Of a stretch of 64,000 nucleotides of DNA, positions 9,214 to 17,554 are shown piece by piece. The DNA is taken from the NCBI RefSeq assembly GCF_002096335.1, contig NZ_NCUW01000027.1, forward strand, positions 117,879 through 181,878. Direction: 5' to 3'. This stretch comes from Streptococcus oralis subsp. dentisani. GTDB taxonomy: Bacteria; Bacillota; Bacilli; Lactobacillales; Streptococcaceae. Both the position numbers and the translations under genes were made by a program. Positions within the stretch are counted from its first letter, which is position 1. Every line of letters starts with the position of its first letter. The notes under the pieces were generated by a model, which made no database searches, was not told the DNA's origin, and saw only the letters and a program-made list of their open reading frames with translations.

Positions 9214-11013
9214 TTATTTACCAGCGTAATATTTTTGGATACCTTTTACAATGCCTGCCACCAGTTTATCTTGGTAGTGGCTATCTCTGATTTGTTGGCT
9301 TTCGGTGAAATTATCCATATATCCAAGTTCCAGTAGGACGGCTGGTTTAGCTGTTTCGCGTAGTACGGCATAGCTACTCTCCAACAGGCCAGCATCCTTA
9401 GCTCCTGTTTCTGCTAGAAGAGAGGAGTGGATGGCCGCAGCGAGGCGTTTGCTTTCACTCATACGATCTGGGTGATTGTGCCAGTATTTATTAATCTTAC
9501 TTGGATAATCAGGTTCATCGCTATAGGAGTAGGTTTGTATACCGCTCGCTTTTGAGTAGGTATTACCAGTAGCGTTGAAGTGAATACTGATAAAAATATC
9601 AGAGTTGGTCTTATTAACCATACGAGAACGCTCGGTAACAAAATCAACGTCAATATCACTATCACGAGAAGTGAGGACCTTGTAGCCTAGTTCTTCTAAC
9701 TTAGTACGAAGTTTACGGTAAATCTGCATGTTGAGATCTTTTTCAGCTACATTGTAGTAGAAAGCTCCAGAATCTCTGCCACCATGTCCAGGATCTAGGA
9801 AGATGGTTTTGGTATATTGGCCTTTTACAAATCCACCTTCAGCTGAAACTTCAGAAATCCATTGACCGTATTTTTGGAACAAGTGTTCCTTGCCGTCTAT
9901 CCTATAAGTTCCTGAAACATAATGTCCACTATCGTCCAGATAGTAACGAGCCTTGTAATAGTCGTCGTAAATCCACTCATTCTTGGCCATGTAACCACCA
10001 GACTTGAGATAGTAGGCACCGATCCATTCACGAGCCGCATAGGTTCCATCCGCTTTTAGATAGAACCAACTGTTGTAGGCCTTATCAAAGATCCACTCTT
10101 TTTCAGCCATGGCTCCACTAGATTTGAGGTAGTAGCTTCCTTTCCATTTATTGGAAAGCATGACACCATTTTGTTCAAAGGCGTACCAAGTTCCTTTTAT
10201 TTTCTCCCATTTGTCTTGGCTGTATTTCCCATATTCATTAGCGTAATACCAATTTTCATTGATTCTCACCCAAGAGTTTTCCGCCATGGCCCCGCTACTG
10301 CCGAGCAGGTAAGCACCAACGGTCGTTTTGCTGAGCATCACGCCGTTTTTGTCAAAATAATACCATGAACCATTAATTTTCTCCCATTTGTCTTGCGAGA
10401 TTCTGCCAGATGGTGTGACATAATACCAATTTTGGTCAATCTTTACCCAGCCATTCTCCGCCATAGCCCCGCTTTTAGTAAGGAGATAACCATCAACGAT
10501 TGTCTGACTGAGCATGACACCATCTTTGTCAAAGTAGTACCAAATTCCTCCGATTTTTTTCCATGTTTGTTGGATGATTTTTCCAGACTCACTGGCGTAG
10601 TACCATTTACCCTCAAGAGCTACCCAGCCATTTTCTACCATGACTCCGTCTTTATTGAGAACATAGCCATCAAAGATGGTATCACTGAGTTGATTTCTCT
10701 CTTGGTCAAAATAGTACCACTTATCTTGAATTTTTTTCCATTTGAGGACAGGTTGATTGTTTTCATAGAAACGCCAGTGTTTGTTTTCCTCCTGCCATCC
10801 TTCTTTTTTAGGGGCTTCTTCTTTTGCCTTGTCTTTTGGAAGTGTTGTAGTCTCCTCTTCATTTTTAATTGAAAGATCTTTCTTATCTTCCTTATAGTTG
10901 CTTTGCTCGGTGGTAGCAGGAGGATTAGCATTGTTTTCTTCCGCATAGATAGGTGCCTGTGCCAATCCTGCCATTGAAAGGACAACAGCACTTGCCAATA
11001 TAAACTTTTTCAA
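9214..11013 (-). CDS. Choline-binding N-acetylmuramoyl-L-alanine amidase (Amidase_3)
   Basis: The 599-residue secreted hydrolase cuts the bond between N-acetylmuramic acid and L-alanine in peptidoglycan. It has a signal peptide (1-24), a charged linker (25-72), choline-binding repeats (about 73-395), and a C-terminal zinc amidase domain (400-599). Zinc ligands His410 (DPGHGG), Glu424 and His478 (SIHFNA) and catalytic Glu562 (LLELGY) are all present. The repeats bind choline on teichoic acids and are organised as three 59-residue blocks (128-186, 187-245, 246-304). The start codon is TTG with GGAG 7 nt upstream. The catalytic type differs from LytA (Amidase_2), and the order of repeats before enzyme is the reverse of LytA. 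A role in daughter-cell separation or lysis is inferred. Confidence 0.88.
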   Translation of the reverse strand: MKKFILASAVVLSMAGLAQAPIYAEENNANPPATTEQSNYKEDKKDLSIKNEEETTTLPKDKAKEEAPKKEGWQEENKHWRFYENNQPVLKWKKIQDKWYYFDQERNQLSDTIFDGYVLNKDGVMVENGWVALEGKWYYASESGKIIQQTWKKIGGIWYYFDKDGVMLSQTIVDGYLLTKSGAMAENGWVKIDQNWYYVTPSGRISQDKWEKINGSWYYFDKNGVMLSKTTVGAYLLGSSGAMAENSWVRINENWYYANEYGKYSQDKWEKIKGTWYAFEQNGVMLSNKWKGSYYLKSSGAMAEKEWIFDKAYNSWFYLKADGTYAAREWIGAYYLKSGGYMAKNEWIYDDYYKARYYLDDSGHYVSGTYRIDGKEHLFQKYGQWISEVSAEGGFVKGQYTKTIFLDPGHGGRDSGAFYYNVAEKDLNMQIYRKLRTKLEELGYKVLTSRDSDIDVDFVTERSRMVNKTNSDIFISIHFNATGNTYSKASGIQTYSYSDEPDYPSKINKYWHNHPDRMSESKRLAAAIHSSLLAETGAKDAGLLESSYAVLRETAKPAVLLELGYMDNFTESQQIRDSHYQDKLVAGIVKGIQKYYAGK

Positions 11014-11070
11014 CGATATTCTCCAATCATTATTTTCTAAGAAATATTATAAAATATGTCTGGCAGTTTA

Positions 11071-11979
11071 TCAATTATCAAACTGAACTTCTTCTAGTAA
11101 GTATTCGATAAAGCGTTCGCCCATCTTAGACAGGCTGGTTTTTTCATGCTGGATGTAGACTAGCTCGATAGGATCGTCTATGTCCAGTGGAATGGAAACG
11201 ATATTGTCTCCGTTGAGGTTGCTGTTCAAAATCCCTGTTGCAATCGTGTATCCGTCCAAACCAATTAAGAGATTAAAGAGGGTGGCACGGTCGCTGACCA
11301 CGATAGATTTTTTGTGGTATTCCTGCGAGAGAATCTCTTCAGAGAAGTAGAAGGAGTTGTGAGTCCCTTGGTCATAGCTGAGGTAAGGGAAGTTCTCCAA
11401 GTCTTCTAGTTTAACCTTATCTTTCTTTGCTAGAGGGTTGGTTTTGCTGACGAAGATATGGGGCTGGGCTGTAAAGAGATGGTGGGCCAAGAGGTGGTTG
11501 TCATCCAGCATTTTTGTTAAAACATCACGGTTGTAGCTGTTTAAGAAGAGGACACCGACTTCACTACGGAAGTTCTTGACATCGTCGATAATCTCCCAAG
11601 TCCGAGTTTCACGAAGAAAAAGCTCGTATTTTTCCATATCACTTTTCTTGAGCAGGGATACAAAGGCATTGACTACAAAGGCATAGTGCTGAGAGGAAAC
11701 ACTAAAGAGTTCGCGGTGGGCGACAGGATTTTTATAGCGTTCCTCCAGAAGCTGGGTTTGCTCGACAACTTGACGGGCATAGGAAAGAAACTCCATCCCA
11801 TCACGGGTTAAGGTAATGCCCTTGGGATTGCGGATAAAGATTTCAATGCCCATTTCATTTTCCAAGTCTCGAACGGCATTTGAAAGACTGGGTTGGGTGA
11901 TAAAGAGTTGCTTGGCTGCTTCATTCATAGAGCCAGTTTCGACGATTTTGATAATATAGTGTAGTTGTTGAATTCTCAT
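11071..11979 (-). CDS. cpsY: LysR-family regulator CpsY/MtaR type
   Basis: The 302-residue protein has an N-terminal winged helix-turn-helix (about 1-60, with the LysR signature NEAAKQLFITQPSLSNAVRD) and a substrate-binding domain of the PBP2 type. The sequence matches my memory of the streptococcal CpsY/MtaR group, which controls methionine uptake genes and, in some species, capsule and survival in neutrophils. The ATG at 11979 is chosen because the next in-frame upstream start (12015) falls within the promoter -35 hexamer. The -10 element TACAAT lies 6 nt from this ATG, so the mRNA is probably leaderless. It is divergent from yqgQ. Which genes it controls here is not shown. Confidence 0.82.
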   Translation of the reverse strand: MRIQQLHYIIKIVETGSMNEAAKQLFITQPSLSNAVRDLENEMGIEIFIRNPKGITLTRDGMEFLSYARQVVEQTQLLEERYKNPVAHRELFSVSSQHYAFVVNAFVSLLKKSDMEKYELFLRETRTWEIIDDVKNFRSEVGVLFLNSYNRDVLTKMLDDNHLLAHHLFTAQPHIFVSKTNPLAKKDKVKLEDLENFPYLSYDQGTHNSFYFSEEILSQEYHKKSIVVSDRATLFNLLIGLDGYTIATGILNSNLNGDNIVSIPLDIDDPIELVYIQHEKTSLSKMGERFIEYLLEEVQFDN

Positions 11980-11985
11980 GTTTTT

Positions 11986-12084
11986 ATTGTACCACACTTG
12001 CGGAAGAATGGACAATGAAGACGAAGAAAATAGGGGGGAAAGAGCCGGTCCAGTATTGAAAAAAAGTCTAAAATCTGTTAGAAT
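11986..12084. promoter_or_regulatory. Divergent promoters of cpsY and yqgQ
   Basis: On the minus strand TTGTCC (12010-12015) and TACAAT (11986-11991) are 18 bp apart with extended TGG. On the plus strand TTGAAA (12056-12061) and TAGAAT (12079-12084) are 17 bp apart with extended TGT. Each -10 ends 6-7 nt before the start codon it serves. Confidence 0.7.
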
Positions 12085-12091
12085 GGGAGCT

Positions 12092-12316
12092 ATGAAAACA
12101 TTCTATGATGTGCAACAATTTCTCAAACAGTTTGGCATTATTGTTTACATGGGGAAGCGCTTGTATGATATTGAACTGATGAAGCTTGAACTCTCTCGAA
12201 TCTATGATGCCGGTCTGATGGACAAGCTAGATTACCTAGAAGCGGAAGCTGTTCTCCGCAGGGAGCACAAGATAGAATTAGACTACATAGAGAAAAATGG
12301 AGATAAGAACTTATGA
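12092..12316 (+). CDS. yqgQ: YqgQ family protein (DUF910)
   Basis: The 74-residue protein (KTFYDVQQFLKQFGIIVYMG...) has the length and helical pattern of the Firmicute YqgQ family, whose function is not established. The family commonly sits next to a rhodanese-like gene and glucokinase; here its TGA overlaps the ATG of the rhodanese gene by 4 nt. The ATG at 12092 lies 7 nt after the -10 element TAGAAT, so the transcript should begin at or next to the start codon. The GGGAG at 12085-12089 is only 2 nt away and would lie upstream of the transcript. An in-frame ATG at 12083 overlaps the -10 and is unlikely. Confidence 0.8.
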   Translation: MKTFYDVQQFLKQFGIIVYMGKRLYDIELMKLELSRIYDAGLMDKLDYLEAEAVLRREHKIELDYIEKNGDKNL

Positions 12317-12693
12317 CAATTTGGATTGTTTGGGGAATCGTATTGGCAATGGTGGCATGGATGGGTTATAACTACCTTCGTATTCGTCGTGCGGCTAAGA
12401 TTGTGGATAATGCAGAATTTGAAGCCTTGATTCGGAAAGGGCAATTGATTGATGTCCGTGAACCAGCAGAATTTCACAGAAAACATATCCTCGGAGCTCG
12501 CAATATTCCTTCAAATCAGTTGAAGTCAAGCCTTGCAGCCCTTCGCAAGGATAAACCTGTCCTTCTCTACGAAAACCAACGTGGACAACGAGTGACCAAT
12601 GCAGCACTTTATCTGAAAAAACAAGGTTTCTCTGAGATTTATATCCTTTCTTATGGATTGGATTCTTGGAACGGGAAGGTCAAGACTAGCTAA
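12313..12693 (+). CDS. Membrane-anchored rhodanese-like protein, probably inactive
   Basis: The 126-residue protein has an N-terminal membrane helix (about 3-20) and one rhodanese domain (about 35-124: LIDVREPAEFHRKHILGARN). In active rhodaneses the loop after the central strand starts with Cys; here it reads YENQRGQR, with Glu in that place. Sulfurtransfer is therefore unlikely, and a binding or scaffold role is possible. It overlaps yqgQ by 4 nt, so the two are co-translated. No clear terminator follows; 12694-12779 carries the promoter of the next gene. Confidence 0.85.
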   Translation: MTIWIVWGIVLAMVAWMGYNYLRIRRAAKIVDNAEFEALIRKGQLIDVREPAEFHRKHILGARNIPSNQLKSSLAALRKDKPVLLYENQRGQRVTNAALYLKKQGFSEIYILSYGLDSWNGKVKTS

Positions 12694-12779
12694 GATTCTT
12701 TAAAAAACTGTCGAATGATAGATAAAGCTAGTATCTTAAGGTATCATCATTTATAATAAATTTAAGGAGATTTTATAAT

Positions 12780-13040
12780 ATGAATTCACAACAAAAGAAA
12801 AAACCTTCACTTGTTTTAGGTATCTTATCTATCGTCCTTGGTTTGCTATTTCCAATAGTAGGTCTGATTTTGGGGATCATAGGATTGGTCTTGGCTTTTT
12901 CATACCAAAAAGAATCTGGACTAGACTATAAAACAGAAAAAATTCTCAATATCGTAGGACTTGTGGTTTCTGTACTTAACTGGATTGTAACTGTCGCAGT
13001 ATTTTTTAGAATTGTAGCTGTCGCAGTATTTTTTAGATAA
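12780..13040 (+). CDS. Small two-helix membrane protein (DUF4190-like) with duplicated C-terminus
   Basis: The 86-residue protein has a basic N-terminus (NSQQKKKPS) and two hydrophobic hairpin regions rich in Gly/Ile/Leu/Val, the pattern of DUF4190-like small membrane proteins. AAGGAG at 12762-12767 supports the ATG, and TATAAT at 12752-12757 lies just before it. The last 54 bases before the stop are two near-identical 27-bp units, so the protein ends VAVFFR-IVAVAVFFR. The shorter ancestral form probably ended after the first unit. The function is unknown. Confidence 0.6.
   Translation: MNSQQKKKPSLVLGILSIVLGLLFPIVGLILGIIGLVLAFSYQKESGLDYKTEKILNIVGLVVSVLNWIVTVAVFFRIVAVAVFFR
12984..13037 (+). 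repeat. 27-bp tandem duplication in the C-terminus of the small membrane protein
   Basis: Units 12984-13010 and 13011-13037 differ at one base (A at 12990, G at 13017). The repeat is in frame and adds nine residues (IVAVAVFFR) just before the stop codon. Confidence 0.95.
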
Positions 13041-13049
13041 GCAATAAAC

Positions 13050-13079
13050 AAAAAAGCTTTAAATTTAAAGCTTTTTTTC
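13050..13079. terminator. Bidirectional terminator between small membrane protein and rsuA
   Basis: The palindrome AAAAAGCTTTAAATTTAAAGCTTTTT can terminate both convergent genes. Confidence 0.85.
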
Positions 13080-13081
13080 TT

Positions 13082-13807
13082 TTATCCACTTTTTTCTAAG
13101 TATTTTTTAATCATCTCTAATTCTTCTTGGTTTAAGAATCGGTATTGCCCTTCTGCAAGTTCTGAATCTAACGTAAAATCACCGAACTGAACTCGTTTGA
13201 GAGAGACCACCTTGACACCGACTGAGAGGAACATCTTTTTGACCTGATGAAATTTTCCTTCTGAGATGGTGATGGAGGCATGGCTCTCTGTTGGGCCTGC
13301 GGATAGAATATCTAGTTTTGCAGGTTTACAAGTGGTTCCGTCTAAAAAGACAATCCCCTCTTTGAATGACTGGATATGGTCTGGTGTGAGCAGACCGTTG
13401 ACCACCACTTGATAGGATTTATCAACATGGTGCTGGGGATGGAGGAGTTGGAATCCTAAAGGTCCATTGTCTGTCAAAAAGAGCAGCCCCGTCGTATCGC
13501 GGTCTAATCTGCCGACAGCATAGAGCTGGTCAGACTGGATGTCAGGTGGCAGGAGCTCCATGACGGTTGGTAGGTCCTTATCCTTGCTAGCTGTAACGAC
13601 TCCGTTTGGCTTATGAAGCATGAGGTAGGTGTGCTCGTATCCTTGAATCTGCCGTCCTTGAAAAACTAGTTTCTGCAATCCAGTGTCGACATTTTGAGCC
13701 AGGGAGCTGGCTGGACAATCGTCCACTATGATTTCTTTTTTCAAAAGTGCCTGTTTCATAGCCTTGCGACTGACCTTTTCTTGGGCTAATAATCTATCTA
13801 AACGCAT
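13082..13807 (-). CDS. rsuA: 16S rRNA pseudouridine(516) synthase
   Basis: The 241-residue enzyme converts a uridine of the small-subunit rRNA to pseudouridine. It has an N-terminal S4 RNA-binding domain (MRLDRLLAQEKVSRKAMKQA) and a catalytic domain with the family motif GRLDRDTTGLL, in which the second Asp-containing triplet carries the catalytic Asp. Length and domain order match RsuA. The gene converges on the small membrane protein gene. TAAGAT (13816-13821) lies 8 nt before the start, and no ribosome binding site is seen, so the mRNA may be leaderless or nearly so. The exact target uridine is assumed from the family. Confidence 0.85.
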   Translation of the reverse strand: MRLDRLLAQEKVSRKAMKQALLKKEIIVDDCPASSLAQNVDTGLQKLVFQGRQIQGYEHTYLMLHKPNGVVTASKDKDLPTVMELLPPDIQSDQLYAVGRLDRDTTGLLFLTDNGPLGFQLLHPQHHVDKSYQVVVNGLLTPDHIQSFKEGIVFLDGTTCKPAKLDILSAGPTESHASITISEGKFHQVKKMFLSVGVKVVSLKRVQFGDFTLDSELAEGQYRFLNQEELEMIKKYLEKSG

Positions 13808-13916
13808 ACCAGCTTATCTTATCATAAGTCTCTGACTTTGAAAAGAGTTGCCTTGACTAGAAAAGCGAAGTGAAAACATTTACACTTAGCTGAACTGTGA
13901 TTTTTGAATGAGACTG

Positions 13917-13925
13917 TGGTATAAT
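13917..13925 (+). promoter_or_regulatory. typA promoter (extended -10)
   Basis: TGGTATAAT forms an extended -10; the -35 region is weak. The leader is about 36 nt with a GAGG ribosome binding site. Confidence 0.65.
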
Positions 13926-13967
13926 TGTTCAGTTAGAAATAAAAATTTAAATATTATAGAGGAAATC

Positions 13968-15809
13968 ATGACAAAATTAAGAGAAGATATCCGTAACGTA
14001 GCCATTATTGCCCACGTTGACCACGGGAAAACAACCCTCGTTGATGAATTATTGAAACAATCAGAAACGCTTGATGCACGTACTGAATTGGCAGAGCGCG
14101 CTATGGACTCAAACGATATTGAAAAAGAGCGTGGAATTACCATCCTTGCTAAAAATACAGCCGTTGCCTACAACGGAACTCGTATCAATATCATGGACAC
14201 ACCAGGACACGCGGACTTCGGTGGAGAAGTTGAGCGTATCATGAAAATGGTTGACGGTGTTGTCTTGGTCGTAGATGCCTACGAAGGAACCATGCCACAG
14301 ACTCGTTTCGTATTGAAAAAAGCCTTGGAACAAGACCTTGTCCCAATCGTGGTTGTCAACAAAATCGATAAACCATCAGCTCGCCCAGCAGAAGTAGTGG
14401 ACGAAGTCTTGGAACTCTTCATCGAGCTTGGCGCAGATGATGACCAGCTTGATTTCCCAGTTGTTTATGCTTCAGCTATCAACGGAACATCCTCCTTGTC
14501 AGATGATCCAGCTGATCAAGAAAAAACAATGGCGCCAATCTTTGACACCATCATTGACCATATCCCGGCTCCAGTGGATAACTCAGATGAGCCTTTGCAG
14601 TTCCAAGTGTCACTTTTGGACTACAATGACTTCGTAGGTCGTATCGGTATCGGTCGTGTTTTCCGTGGTAGTGTGAAAGTTGGGGACCAAGTTACCCTTT
14701 CTAAGCTAGATGGTACAACGAAGAACTTCCGTGTAACAAAACTCTTCGGTTTCTTTGGTTTGGAACGTCGTGAAATCCAAGAAGCCAAAGCAGGTGACTT
14801 GATTGCCGTATCCGGTATGGAAGATATCTTTGTTGGTGAAACTATTACTCCGACGGATGCCATTGAACCTCTTCCAATCCTACATATCGATGAACCAACC
14901 CTTCAAATGACTTTCTTGGTAAATAATTCACCATTTGCAGGTCGTGAAGGGAAATGGGTGACTTCTCGTAAGGTAGAAGAACGCTTGCAAGCAGAATTGC
15001 AAACAGACGTTTCCCTTCGTGTTGACCCAACGGATTCACCAGATAAATGGACGGTTTCAGGGCGTGGAGAATTGCACTTGTCAATCCTGATCGAAACCAT
15101 GCGACGTGAGGGTTATGAACTTCAAGTATCTCGTCCAGAGGTTATCGTAAAAGAAATTGACGGTGTTAAATGTGAACCATTTGAACGTGTTCAAATCGAT
15201 ACTCCAGAAGAATACCAAGGATCTGTTATCCAAAGCCTTTCTGAACGTAAGGGTGAAATGTTGGATATGATTTCAACTGGTAATGGTCAAACTCGTTTGG
15301 TCTTCCTAGTTCCAGCGCGTGGTTTGATCGGATACTCAACTGAGTTCTTATCTATGACTCGTGGTTACGGTATCATGAACCATACCTTTGACCAATACTT
15401 GCCACTCATCCCAGGTGAAATTGGTGGACGTCACCGTGGTGCCCTTGTTTCTATCGATGCTGGTAAGGCTACAACTTACTCAATCATGTCTATCGAAGAA
15501 CGTGGAACCATCTTTGTTAACCCAGGTACTGAGGTTTATGAAGGAATGATCATCGGTGAAAACTCTCGTGAAAACGACTTGACAGTTAACATCACTAAGG
15601 CCAAACAAATGACCAACGTTCGTTCAGCTACTAAGGACCAAACAGCGGTTATCAAGACACCTCGTATCTTGACCCTTGAAGAGTCTCTTGAGTTCTTGAA
15701 TGACGATGAGTACATGGAAGTAACGCCTGAGTCTATCCGTTTGCGTAAGCAAATCCTCAACAAGGCAGAGCGTGAGAAAGCCAACAAAAAGAAAAAATCA
15801 GCTGAATAA
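13968..15809 (+). CDS. typA: Ribosome-associated GTPase TypA/BipA
   Basis: The 613-residue translational GTPase acts on the ribosome, with roles in subunit assembly and stress adaptation known from other bacteria. The G domain carries AHVDHGKTT (15-23), the RGIT switch I, DTPGH and NKIDKP motifs. EF-G-like domains II, III and V and the BipA-specific C-terminal domain follow. The ATG at 13968 is preceded by AGAGGA; a longer frame from 13908 begins upstream of the promoter -10 and is rejected. Codon usage is typical of a highly expressed gene. The small DUF3165 gene follows 19 nt downstream. Confidence 0.95.
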   Translation: MTKLREDIRNVAIIAHVDHGKTTLVDELLKQSETLDARTELAERAMDSNDIEKERGITILAKNTAVAYNGTRINIMDTPGHADFGGEVERIMKMVDGVVLVVDAYEGTMPQTRFVLKKALEQDLVPIVVVNKIDKPSARPAEVVDEVLELFIELGADDDQLDFPVVYASAINGTSSLSDDPADQEKTMAPIFDTIIDHIPAPVDNSDEPLQFQVSLLDYNDFVGRIGIGRVFRGSVKVGDQVTLSKLDGTTKNFRVTKLFGFFGLERREIQEAKAGDLIAVSGMEDIFVGETITPTDAIEPLPILHIDEPTLQMTFLVNNSPFAGREGKWVTSRKVEERLQAELQTDVSLRVDPTDSPDKWTVSGRGELHLSILIETMRREGYELQVSRPEVIVKEIDGVKCEPFERVQIDTPEEYQGSVIQSLSERKGEMLDMISTGNGQTRLVFLVPARGLIGYSTEFLSMTRGYGIMNHTFDQYLPLIPGEIGGRHRGALVSIDAGKATTYSIMSIEERGTIFVNPGTEVYEGMIIGENSRENDLTVNITKAKQMTNVRSATKDQTAVIKTPRILTLEESLEFLNDDEYMEVTPESIRLRKQILNKAEREKANKKKKSAE

Positions 15810-15828
15810 GAGCTAGAAAGAGATAAAG

Positions 15829-16083
15829 ATGGTCTATTTAATCATAGGGATACTCTTATTACTACTCTATGTTTTTGCGACACCTCAAAGTATCAAAGGA
15901 ACAGTCAACATCGTTATCTTGGTTTTTGTAGTTGTTGCACTCTTGATTTTGCTGATGTTGTCCATCTTGCAAATCTTCCAATTACCGACAGAATTCTTTG
16001 TCACAATCGCTATGCTCTTCCTAGCCTACTTTAGCTTGAGAGACATTACGCTCATGCCTGTAAAAAAGAGCAGAAGAAGATAA
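15829..16083 (+). CDS. DUF3165-like small membrane protein
   Basis: The 84-residue protein has three hydrophobic helices and a basic end (KKSRRR). It resembles the streptococcal DUF3165 family, which has no known function. It lies 19 nt after typA with a likely ribosome binding site (AAAGAG) and no promoter, so it is read from the typA transcript; a terminator follows. Confidence 0.6.
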   Translation: MVYLIIGILLLLLYVFATPQSIKGTVNIVILVFVVVALLILLMLSILQIFQLPTEFFVTIAMLFLAYFSLRDITLMPVKKSRRR

Positions 16084-16085
16084 AT

Positions 16086-16112
16086 AGAAAGAGAGCTATG
16101 GCTCTCTTTTTC
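16086..16112 (+). terminator. Terminator after the typA operon
   Basis: Stem AGAGAGC / GCTCTCT with a TATG loop, followed by TTTTTC. Confidence 0.85.
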
Positions 16113-16200
16113 TATGCTAGAATGAGAACTAGAGCATTTTCGTTTAGTATTATTTCCATAAAAATGGTAAAATAGTAGGAGTAGAAATGGAGTTTGAGAC

Positions 16201-17553
16201 ATGAAAGTAATCGATCAATTTAAAAATAAGAAAGTACTTGTTTTAGGTTTGGCTAAGTCTGGTGAGTCTGCAGCCCGTTTGTTGGACAAGCTGGGTGCCA
16301 TTGTGACAGTAAATGACGGCAAGCCTTTCGAGGAAAATCCTGCTGCGCAAAGTTTGCTAGAAGAGGGGATCAAGGTTGTTACTGGTGGCCATCCTTTGGA
16401 GCTCTTGGATGAAGATTTTGCTCTGATGGTGAAAAATCCAGGGATTCCTTACAGCAATCCTATGATTGAAAAGGCTTTGGCAAAGGGGATTCCGGTTTTG
16501 ACCGAGGTGGAGTTGGCTTACTTGATCTCAGAAGCACCGATTATCGGCATCACTGGTTCAAATGGGAAAACAACCACAACGACGATGATTGGGGAAGTTT
16601 TAACTGCTGCCGGACAACATGGTCTATTGTCAGGGAACATCGGCTATCCTGCTAGTCAAGTGGCTCAAACTGCGACAGCCAAGGACACGCTTGTCATGGA
16701 ACTTTCTTCTTTCCAACTGATGGGCGTTCAAGAATTCCATCCTGAGATTGCAGTCATTACCAACCTCATGCCAACTCATATCGACTACCATGGTTCTTTT
16801 GAGGAATATGTAGCGGCCAAGTGGAATATCCAGAACAAGATGACAGCAGATGATTTTCTTGTTTTGAACTTTAACCAAGACTTGGCAAAAGAATTGGCTA
16901 CTAAAACACAAGCCACTGTTGTTCCATTTTCAACACTTGAAGAGGTTGATGGAGCTTATTTGGAAGATGGTCAACTCTATTTCCGTGGCGAAGTGGTCAT
17001 GGCAGCTGATGAAATCGGAGTTCCAGGTAGCCACAATGTGGAGAATGCCCTTGCGACCATTTCTGTTGCCAAGCTTCGTGGTGTAGACAACCAAACCATC
17101 AAGGAAACTCTTTCAACCTTTGGTGGTGTCAAACACCGTCTCCAATTTGTGGATGAAATTAAGGGTGTCAAATTCTATAACGATAGCAAATCAACCAATA
17201 TCTTGGCTACTCAAAAAGCCTTGTCAGGATTTGACAACAGTAAGGTTATCTTAATTGCAGGTGGTTTGGACCGCGGCAATGAGTTTGACGAATTGGTGCC
17301 AGATATTACTGGGCTCAAGAAGATGGTCATCCTCGGTCAGTCTGCAGAACGTGTCAAACGGGCAGCGGATAAGGCTGGTGTGGCTTATGTAGATGCGACA
17401 GATATTGCTGATGCGACCCGCAAGGCTTATGAGCTAGCGACTCAAGGAGATGTGGTTCTTCTCAGTCCTGCCAATGCTAGCTGGGATATGTATGCTAACT
17501 TTGAAGTACGTGGCGACCTCTTTATCGACACAGTAGCGGAGTTAAAGGAATAA
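16201..17553 (+). CDS. murD: UDP-N-acetylmuramoylalanine--D-glutamate ligase MurD
   Basis: The 450-residue cytoplasmic ligase adds D-glutamate to UDP-MurNAc-L-Ala with ATP, the second amino acid step of peptidoglycan precursor synthesis. It shows a Rossmann-like N-domain ([17 protein letters not shown]), the ATP-binding loop [14 protein letters not shown] (about 117-130), the N-X-X-P-X-H motif (NLMPTHID) and a C-terminal ligase domain ([10 protein letters not shown]). An extended -10 TGGTAAAAT at 16165-16173 gives a short leader with GGAG. It starts the murD-murG-divIB operon; murG begins one base after its stop. Confidence 0.97.
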   Translation: MKVIDQFKNKKVLVLGLAKSGESAARLLDKLGAIVTVNDGKPFEENPAAQSLLEEGIKVVTGGHPLELLDEDFALMVKNPGIPYSNPMIEKALAKGIPVLTEVELAYLISEAPIIGITGSNGKTTTTTMIGEVLTAAGQHGLLSGNIGYPASQVAQTATAKDTLVMELSSFQLMGVQEFHPEIAVITNLMPTHIDYHGSFEEYVAAKWNIQNKMTADDFLVLNFNQDLAKELATKTQATVVPFSTLEEVDGAYLEDGQLYFRGEVVMAADEIGVPGSHNVENALATISVAKLRGVDNQTIKETLSTFGGVKHRLQFVDEIKGVKFYNDSKSTNILATQKALSGFDNSKVILIAGGLDRGNEFDELVPDITGLKKMVILGQSAERVKRAADKAGVAYVDATDIADATRKAYELATQGDVVLLSPANASWDMYANFEVRGDLFIDTVAELKE

Positions 17554-17554
17554 T

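Noticed and set aside
10393..10872. 159-codon open frame opposite the choline-binding repeats
   Set aside because: It is an antisense shadow of a repetitive gene, with no start signal or recognisable domain.
11980..12015. N-terminal extension of cpsY from a TTG
   Set aside because: The extension covers the -10 and -35 elements; the LysR domain starts normally at 11979.
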